This document shows positions 59,593-64,000 of a DNA stretch of 64,000 bases, piece by piece. How positions within the stretch are numbered: position 1 is the first letter of the stretch; each line of letters starts with the position of its first letter. Under the pieces are notes generated by a model. It made no database searches and was not told the origin of the DNA. It worked only from the letters and a program-made list of their open reading frames with translations. The DNA is from Limnohabitans curvus (lineage in GTDB: Bacteria; Pseudomonadota; Gammaproteobacteria; Burkholderiales; Burkholderiaceae_C): positions 2,728,001-2,792,000 of the forward strand of contig NZ_NESP01000001.1 in NCBI RefSeq assembly GCF_003063475.1, in the 5' to 3' direction. Both the position numbers and the translations under genes were made by a program.

Positions 59593-60426
59593 ATGTCCCA
59601 GCCCATTGCCTCATCCACGACAGCGAGCCCATTTCAAGGCGCCATTGGCGTGTTTGATTCGGGTGTCGGTGGCCTGTCCGTCTTGCGCGCCATCCGCGCT
59701 GCGCTGCCGCATGAGCACTTGGTGTATGTGGCGGACTCCGGTCACGCCCCGTATGGCGACCAATCTGAAGCGCACATCACCCAACGCACGCTGACTGTGG
59801 GCAATTGGTTGGCCGAGCAAGGCGTGAAGGGCATCACCATCGCTTGCAACACGGCCACGGTGGTGGCCGCCAAAACCTTGCGCGAACAAACGCATTTGCC
59901 CGTGGTGGCGATTGAGCCCGCCATCAAGCCCGCCGTGGCACTGACGCGCAGCGGCGTGGTGGGCGTGTTGGCCACGCGCCAAACCGTGCAAAGCGCGGCG
60001 GTGGCTAAGCTGGTTGAGTTGTATGGCGCGGACAAACGCATCTTGCTGCAAGGCTGCCCCGGTTTGGTGGAGCAAGTCGAACGCGCCGATTTGCACAGCG
60101 CTGAAACTGAAAGCCTGGTGCGCCAGTTCATCACGCCGCTGCTAGAGCAGGGCGCAGACACCTTGGTGCTGGGCTGCACGCATTACCCGTTTTTACGCGA
60201 CACGATCCAGCGCGTGGCGGGTGAGGTTGTGACCCTGCTAGACCCCGCCGAGGCCGTGGCCCGTGAGTTGGTGCGCCGCTTGACGGACAACGGCAGTTTG
60301 ACCACACAAACAGAGCTGGGCTCTGTGCGGTTTTTTACCTCAGGTGATATGGCGCAGGTTCAGCATGCGGTGACGCACCTGTGGGGCGATAGCGCTCAGG
60401 TTGAACCCTTGGCATCAAATCGCTGA
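59593..60426 (+). CDS. murI: Glutamate racemase
   Basis: MurI supplies D-glutamate for peptidoglycan. The 277-residue product has both catalytic cysteines in context (IACNTAT and LGCTHYPF), plus GVFDSGVGGLSV and DSGHAPYG. It converges on maiA with a 20-bp gap that holds no clear terminator. Confidence 0.96.
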   Translation: MSQPIASSTTASPFQGAIGVFDSGVGGLSVLRAIRAALPHEHLVYVADSGHAPYGDQSEAHITQRTLTVGNWLAEQGVKGITIACNTATVVAAKTLREQTHLPVVAIEPAIKPAVALTRSGVVGVLATRQTVQSAAVAKLVELYGADKRILLQGCPGLVEQVERADLHSAETESLVRQFITPLLEQGADTLVLGCTHYPFLRDTIQRVAGEVVTLLDPAEAVARELVRRLTDNGSLTTQTELGSVRFFTSGDMAQVQHAVTHLWGDSAQVEPLASNR

Positions 60427-60446
60427 CGCTGCAACTTGGCTACCGT

Positions 60447-61082
60447 TCAAGCATCCACTTGAAGCGATGGAGACGCCAGGCGAAATGAATTCAAGTCCAA
60501 GCAGTTCTTTTCGATAGCCAGGATGTTTGGCCATTTTTCAAGTTCGACTTTGAATCTTCGAGCACTCTCAATTTGGGGTATCAGATAGACATCGGCCATC
60601 GTTGGCGCCGAGCCAAAGCAAAATCCCTGGCGATGTTTGTCCTGACTTAAGAGAGACTCAATCGTGTCAAAGCCTTCAGCGATCCATTGCCCGCACCATT
60701 GATGGATTGCATCTTCAGAGGCGCCAAAATCTTTGCGAAGATGTTGAAGAACTCGGCGATTGTTTAGCGGGTGAATGTCCGAGCTCACAATGGCTGCGAT
60801 GGCTCTCACATGCTGTCTTGCCAAAGAGTGACTCGGTAGCAGTGGGGGATACGGATATTTCTCTTCAAGCCATTCAATGATGGCCGGCGATTGAATCAAG
60901 ACCGTTCCATCCACATCAAGTGCTGGAACAAATCCCTGTGGGTTGATTTTTTTGAAACGATCCTGAAGGTGCTCTTCTTTGAGCAAATTCACAACGACGT
61001 ATTCGTAATCCAAGCCTTTCAGGTTGAGCGCGATTCTTAAACGATGCGATGTGCCGCTTCGGAAATAGTTGTACAGCTTCAT
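60447..61082 (-). CDS. maiA: Maleylacetoacetate isomerase
   Basis: A zeta-class glutathione transferase, 211 residues. The N-terminal YNYFRSGTSHRLRIALNLKG contains the zeta motif SSCX(W/H)RVRIAL in altered form: the usual Ser-Cys is Gly-Thr, so the motif cysteine is absent. It isomerises maleylacetoacetate (or maleylpyruvate) with glutathione. It follows the fumarylacetoacetase gene by 15 bp. Confidence 0.9.
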   Translation of the reverse strand: MKLYNYFRSGTSHRLRIALNLKGLDYEYVVVNLLKEEHLQDRFKKINPQGFVPALDVDGTVLIQSPAIIEWLEEKYPYPPLLPSHSLARQHVRAIAAIVSSDIHPLNNRRVLQHLRKDFGASEDAIHQWCGQWIAEGFDTIESLLSQDKHRQGFCFGSAPTMADVYLIPQIESARRFKVELEKWPNILAIEKNCLDLNSFRLASPSLQVDA

Positions 61083-61097
61083 TTGTCTGTCGTGACT

Positions 61098-62378
61098 TCA
61101 GGCAACGCTAGGCGGCATGACTGTGGCCACACATTCACCAAAGCCAATGCGTACCGCACCCGGTTTTTCACACCAGCCCTTGAGTGCAATGGCATCACCA
61201 TCTTGCAAAAACGTTCGCTTCTCACCATTGGACAAAGCAATAGTCTGCTTTCCACCTTGCGTCAGCTCTAGCAAGGAGCCAGCTTGCTCTGGTTTTGGAC
61301 CAGAAAGAGTGCCAGAACCAAACAAATCTCCGGCACGTAAGGAGCAGCCGTTGACTGTGTGGTGTGTCACCATTTGGGCGACGGTCCAGTAGGCAGCTTG
61401 CGTGAAGTTGGAGTAGCTGATTCGTTCAAAAGGCAATCCAGCTTGACGCATGGCCTCAGTTTGAATCAGCACTTCGAGTTTCACGTCAAACGCGCCTTGC
61501 AGGCTGTTTGACTGAGAGCTGAGGTACGGGAGCGGTTGTGGTTCACCGTCTGCGCGTTTGAATTTTTGACGGAAAGGCGATAGTGCCTCCATGGTGACGA
61601 TCCAGGGGGACAAAGTGCTGGCGAAGTTCTTAGACAAGAACGGACCCAGGGGTTGGTATTCCCAAGCTTGGATGTCTCTTGCACTCCAGTCATTAAAAAG
61701 CGTCAAACCAAATACATGGTTTTCTGCGTCTTCCATCGAAATGGGGTGGCCTTGTGGGTTACCTTGGCCAATGACCACGCCCAGTTCTAACTCAAAGTCC
61801 AGGCGTGCTGATGGCTGGAATGTCGGGACTTCTGAATCAGGTGCTTTGACCTGACCGCAAGGGCGAGGGAATGATGTGCCAGACACGTTCAAAGTAGACG
61901 AACGCCCGTGATAACCAATGGGCACCCATTTGTAGTTGGGTAGTAAAGGATTGTCCGGACGAAACAGCTTACCAACCGCTGTGGCGTGGTGAATGCCGAC
62001 GTAGAAGTCGGTGTAGTCACCCACATCACAAGGCATGCCCATTTCGATGGACGATTGTGCAACCAAGGCTTGTTCAAACGCATGACGATGGACAGGCGTG
62101 TCTTCTTTGAGGCCGTTGGAAATAGCAACTCTTAATGCGACGCGGTCTTCCTTTTTCATCGACAGAAGCTGATTCATATCCGCGTGATGGATGAGACCGG
62201 CTGCTTTGAGGTCCAACACCATATCGCCGATCGCTACGCCAATACGCCATGGTTCATTTGAATTTGAACGAAACCGTCCAAATGGCAAATTTTGAATTGG
62301 AAAATCTGTGTCGCTTAGATTCGCTGTTGTGACCCAACTGCGTCGTGTTGGGTTGAGGGTTTCGTTACATGCTTCCAT
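61098..62378 (-). CDS. fahA: Fumarylacetoacetase
   Basis: A 426-residue fumarylacetoacetate hydrolase that yields fumarate and acetoacetate. The N-terminal domain starts SWVTTANLSDTDFPIQNLPF and the catalytic domain has FYVGIHHATAVGKLFRP and NDWSARDIQAWEYQPLGPF, specific to true FAH rather than the short FAH-domain hydrolases. About 12 extra residues precede the conserved start. It overlaps the VOC gene by 14 bp. Confidence 0.94.
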   Translation of the reverse strand: MEACNETLNPTRRSWVTTANLSDTDFPIQNLPFGRFRSNSNEPWRIGVAIGDMVLDLKAAGLIHHADMNQLLSMKKEDRVALRVAISNGLKEDTPVHRHAFEQALVAQSSIEMGMPCDVGDYTDFYVGIHHATAVGKLFRPDNPLLPNYKWVPIGYHGRSSTLNVSGTSFPRPCGQVKAPDSEVPTFQPSARLDFELELGVVIGQGNPQGHPISMEDAENHVFGLTLFNDWSARDIQAWEYQPLGPFLSKNFASTLSPWIVTMEALSPFRQKFKRADGEPQPLPYLSSQSNSLQGAFDVKLEVLIQTEAMRQAGLPFERISYSNFTQAAYWTVAQMVTHHTVNGCSLRAGDLFGSGTLSGPKPEQAGSLLELTQGGKQTIALSNGEKRTFLQDGDAIALKGWCEKPGAVRIGFGECVATVMPPSVA

Positions 62379-62895
62379 CGTGCATCCAAGCTGCGTGTTT
62401 AGGGGCGCGTTTGGTTTGTGACCACTCGTTGATCATGTCCCACTTGACTTCATCGAGTTTGCGCATCATGTCGGGGGTGCCTGTGTTGGCCGCAAGCTCC
62501 AAGCGGTGACCGTTAGGATCAAAAAAGTAAATGCTCTTGAAGATGGTGTGGTTGGTTGGACCGACCACTTCAATGCCAGCGGCTTCTAGCTTCGCCTTGG
62601 TGGCAATCAAGGTGTCCACTGAGTCAACTTCTAACGCCAAGTGTTGTACCCAGACTGGGGTGTTGTGGTCGCGGTCCATTGGCGGTTGGCTCGGCAATTC
62701 GAAGAAAGCCAAGATGTTGCCAGCCCCCGCATCCAAAAAGATGTGCATGTAAGGGTCAGCCGCTTTGGTGGACGGCACTTCGTCTTCGGCAATGGCCAAG
62801 ACAAATTTCATATCAAGATGTTTTTGGTACCACTCAACGGTTTCTTTGGCGTCGATGCAGCGATACGCCACGTGATGAACTTTTTGAACGAGCAT
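62365..62895 (-). CDS. VOC (glyoxalase/dioxygenase fold) protein
   Basis: A 176-residue VOC-superfamily protein with two beta-alpha modules: VHHVAYRCIDAKETVEWYQK at the start and SIYFFDPNGHRLELAAN later. Metal ligands are probably His7 or His8, His in QHLALEV and Glu in RLELA. It may be a ring-cleaving or isomerising enzyme, given its place between a FAD monooxygenase and FAH; the reaction is not established. Confidence 0.82.
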   Translation of the reverse strand: MLVQKVHHVAYRCIDAKETVEWYQKHLDMKFVLAIAEDEVPSTKAADPYMHIFLDAGAGNILAFFELPSQPPMDRDHNTPVWVQHLALEVDSVDTLIATKAKLEAAGIEVVGPTNHTIFKSIYFFDPNGHRLELAANTGTPDMMRKLDEVKWDMINEWSQTKRAPKHAAWMHDGSM

Positions 62896-62912
62896 GGTGT
62901 TTCCTGTTTGAA

Positions 62913-63107
62913 TTAAAGGTCTTGTAAAGCCGCTTGCAGGTGTGCTTGAAAAACATCGGCACTGGCTAGGGCATTGGCGTTGAGCAAGGCGAGCTTGACC
63001 AAAAATAGGGAAGATTTCTCTTCACCTGCTTGATCAATGGCGGTGGCCAAGCTGTCGTACACCGTTTCCAGATCGGGAATGGTCAAAGCGTTAGGGATAG
63101 TCGTCAT
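62913..63107 (-). CDS. DUF2783 small protein
   Basis: A 64-residue protein that fits my recollection of DUF2783: LTIPDLETVYDSLATAIDQAG followed by a leucine/alanine-rich helical part. Function unknown; it accompanies aromatic monooxygenase genes. It lies 9 bp after the FAD enzyme gene with GGAGA as ribosome site, and 17 bp before the VOC gene. Confidence 0.75.
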   Translation of the reverse strand: MTTIPNALTIPDLETVYDSLATAIDQAGEEKSSLFLVKLALLNANALASADVFQAHLQAALQDL

Positions 63108-63116
63108 GTTGTCTCC

Positions 63117-64000
63117 TTACTGGGGCAGTGCTGTCTTGAGGGCTGCTTGCAAACGAGTGGCATCCAGTGTGAGCCAACGCGCACAAATGTGTTGGTCGGG
63201 GCGCAGCAAATACGCACCGCCGTTGGCAGGCACGCCATAACGTTGACGCAGATGGCCATTGGTATCGGCCAACGTGGTGTCAGCACCGGCAACGGGGTGT
63301 GCACTGCCTACGGCAACCACGTTCACGGGCATGCCTTTGGAACGCGCGGCTTGGAGGGTGTGTTGCAAAGATTCGGGGATGGTCGGGGCATCGGTGAAGT
63401 ACAACAGGTCGAACCCACCACCCAAGTGGTCGAGCAAGAAGTCATTGGCTCCTAGGCGTACGTTTTGGGGCGGTGCGCCATGGGCTGGACCCGCTTTGAA
63501 CAAGTCGTTGTCGTCGCCCATGCTGTTGAGCATGGAATGCGTGTACGCATGTGGGCGCGAGGTTCGCCAGTGGTAGAGCGGGCGTACAAACGCTTGTGTG
63601 AGCGAGAGTGACAACACCGCATCGCGCAGCAGCTGAAACCCCCCTGCAGGTGGCGTCATGAAGCGAGTGCTCTTACCCGCTTCGTCAATGATTTCTCGGG
63701 CCGCACCCACGCGCTCCGCGCTGTGATTGGTCAACAGTTTTTGACTGGCCAAGCCTTTGACCACAAATGCCAAATGCCAACCCAAGGACTGTGCATCTTG
63801 GAAAGCGGTGTTGGCACCGCGCACACCAAAGATGGGCAACAGGTGTGCGGCATCGCCGGTGAAGATCACGCTGCCATGCACAAAGTCTGGCAAGGTCAAG
63901 GTGCGTGCGGAGTAGACCGAAGACCAGTCCATTTCCCACTTGACGCCTGCGTGGCCAATCATGGCCAACTGCGCATCAATGCGGGCCTTCAATGATTCGG
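63117..64000 (-). CDS. FAD-dependent aromatic monooxygenase, 3' part
   Basis: The frame stays open to the window edge, so the N-terminal part including the first FAD motif is outside. About 294 residues remain. The GDAAHLLPIFGVRGANTAFQ segment is the second FAD motif of the PheA/TfdB/MhpA hydroxylase family, followed by the thioredoxin-like C-terminal domain ending with LLRPDQHICARW. Such enzymes hydroxylate phenolic rings. First visible gene of the aromatic operon. Confidence 0.88.
   Translation of the reverse strand, partial: ESLKARIDAQLAMIGHAGVKWEMDWSSVYSARTLTLPDFVHGSVIFTGDAAHLLPIFGVRGANTAFQDAQSLGWHLAFVVKGLASQKLLTNHSAERVGAAREIIDEAGKSTRFMTPPAGGFQLLRDAVLSLSLTQAFVRPLYHWRTSRPHAYTHSMLNSMGDDNDLFKAGPAHGAPPQNVRLGANDFLLDHLGGGFDLLYFTDAPTIPESLQHTLQAARSKGMPVNVVAVGSAHPVAGADTTLADTNGHLRQRYGVPANGGAYLLRPDQHICARWLTLDATRLQAALKTALPQ

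Overview
The window looks like a chromosomal segment of a betaproteobacterium of the order Burkholderiales, most likely family Comamonadaceae (a Limnohabitans/Rhodoferax-like freshwater genus is my guess, not a demonstration). The reasons are the housekeeping order ndk-rlmN-pilW-rodZ-ispG-hisS-yfgM-bamB-der-hfq-hflX-hflK-hflC-hisZ-purA, the moderate-to-high GC, the heavy use of TTG for leucine and frequent non-ATG starts. Genes are tightly packed with many 4-bp ATGA overlaps. I see no rRNA, tRNA, CRISPR array, prophage or insertion sequence.

Layout. 1-4574: end of a dihydrolipoyl dehydrogenase gene, then zapE, a secreted coiled-coil protein of unknown function and a DinG/YoaA-type helicase. 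4543-9161: bamD and rluD (divergent), scpB-rluB, ndk. 9206-24700: rlmN to purA plus a phosphoribosyltransferase, the conserved core covering isoprenoid synthesis, tRNA charging, outer-membrane assembly, ribosome GTPases, Hfq and the HflKC complex. 24801-32179: a mixed block with metC, a DUF2189 membrane protein, mnmH, tesA divergent from an ABC ATPase, rlmB, and an SDR gene coupled to a split chromate-type transporter.

32309-59519 is a carbohydrate island. It holds a GtsA-type glucose ABC importer with a LamB-type porin; a LacI regulator divergent from gluconokinase and a TRAP transporter (gluconate); a hexR-zwf-pgl-edd-eda-pgi-glk run encoding the full Entner-Doudoroff entry; ppc; and a ROK regulator plus FucU-like mutarotase divergent from a frcBCA-kinase fructose-type system. 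Glucose enters through Glk, fructose through the kinase and Pgi, and gluconate through GntK. All reach 6-phosphogluconate and then pyruvate plus glyceraldehyde 3-phosphate, and PEP carboxylase provides anaplerosis. Candidate operators suggest three regulators: LacI twin palindromes plus a CRP-like site at gntK, a ROK-type site shared by the glucose and fructose operons, and a HexR-like site.

59593-64000: murI, then a minus-strand aromatic-catabolism operon (FAD monooxygenase, DUF2783 protein, VOC protein, fumarylacetoacetase, maleylacetoacetate isomerase) that runs off the window.

The most unusual sequence is the 339-bp gap between glk and ppc. It carries two inverted 80-nt elements, each with 26-nt arms around an identical 28-nt centre. 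The arms of the two copies differ widely yet stay self-complementary, and every mismatch is a G-U wobble on the same sense strand. This looks like a structured RNA or a mobile palindromic element that I cannot assign to a known family.
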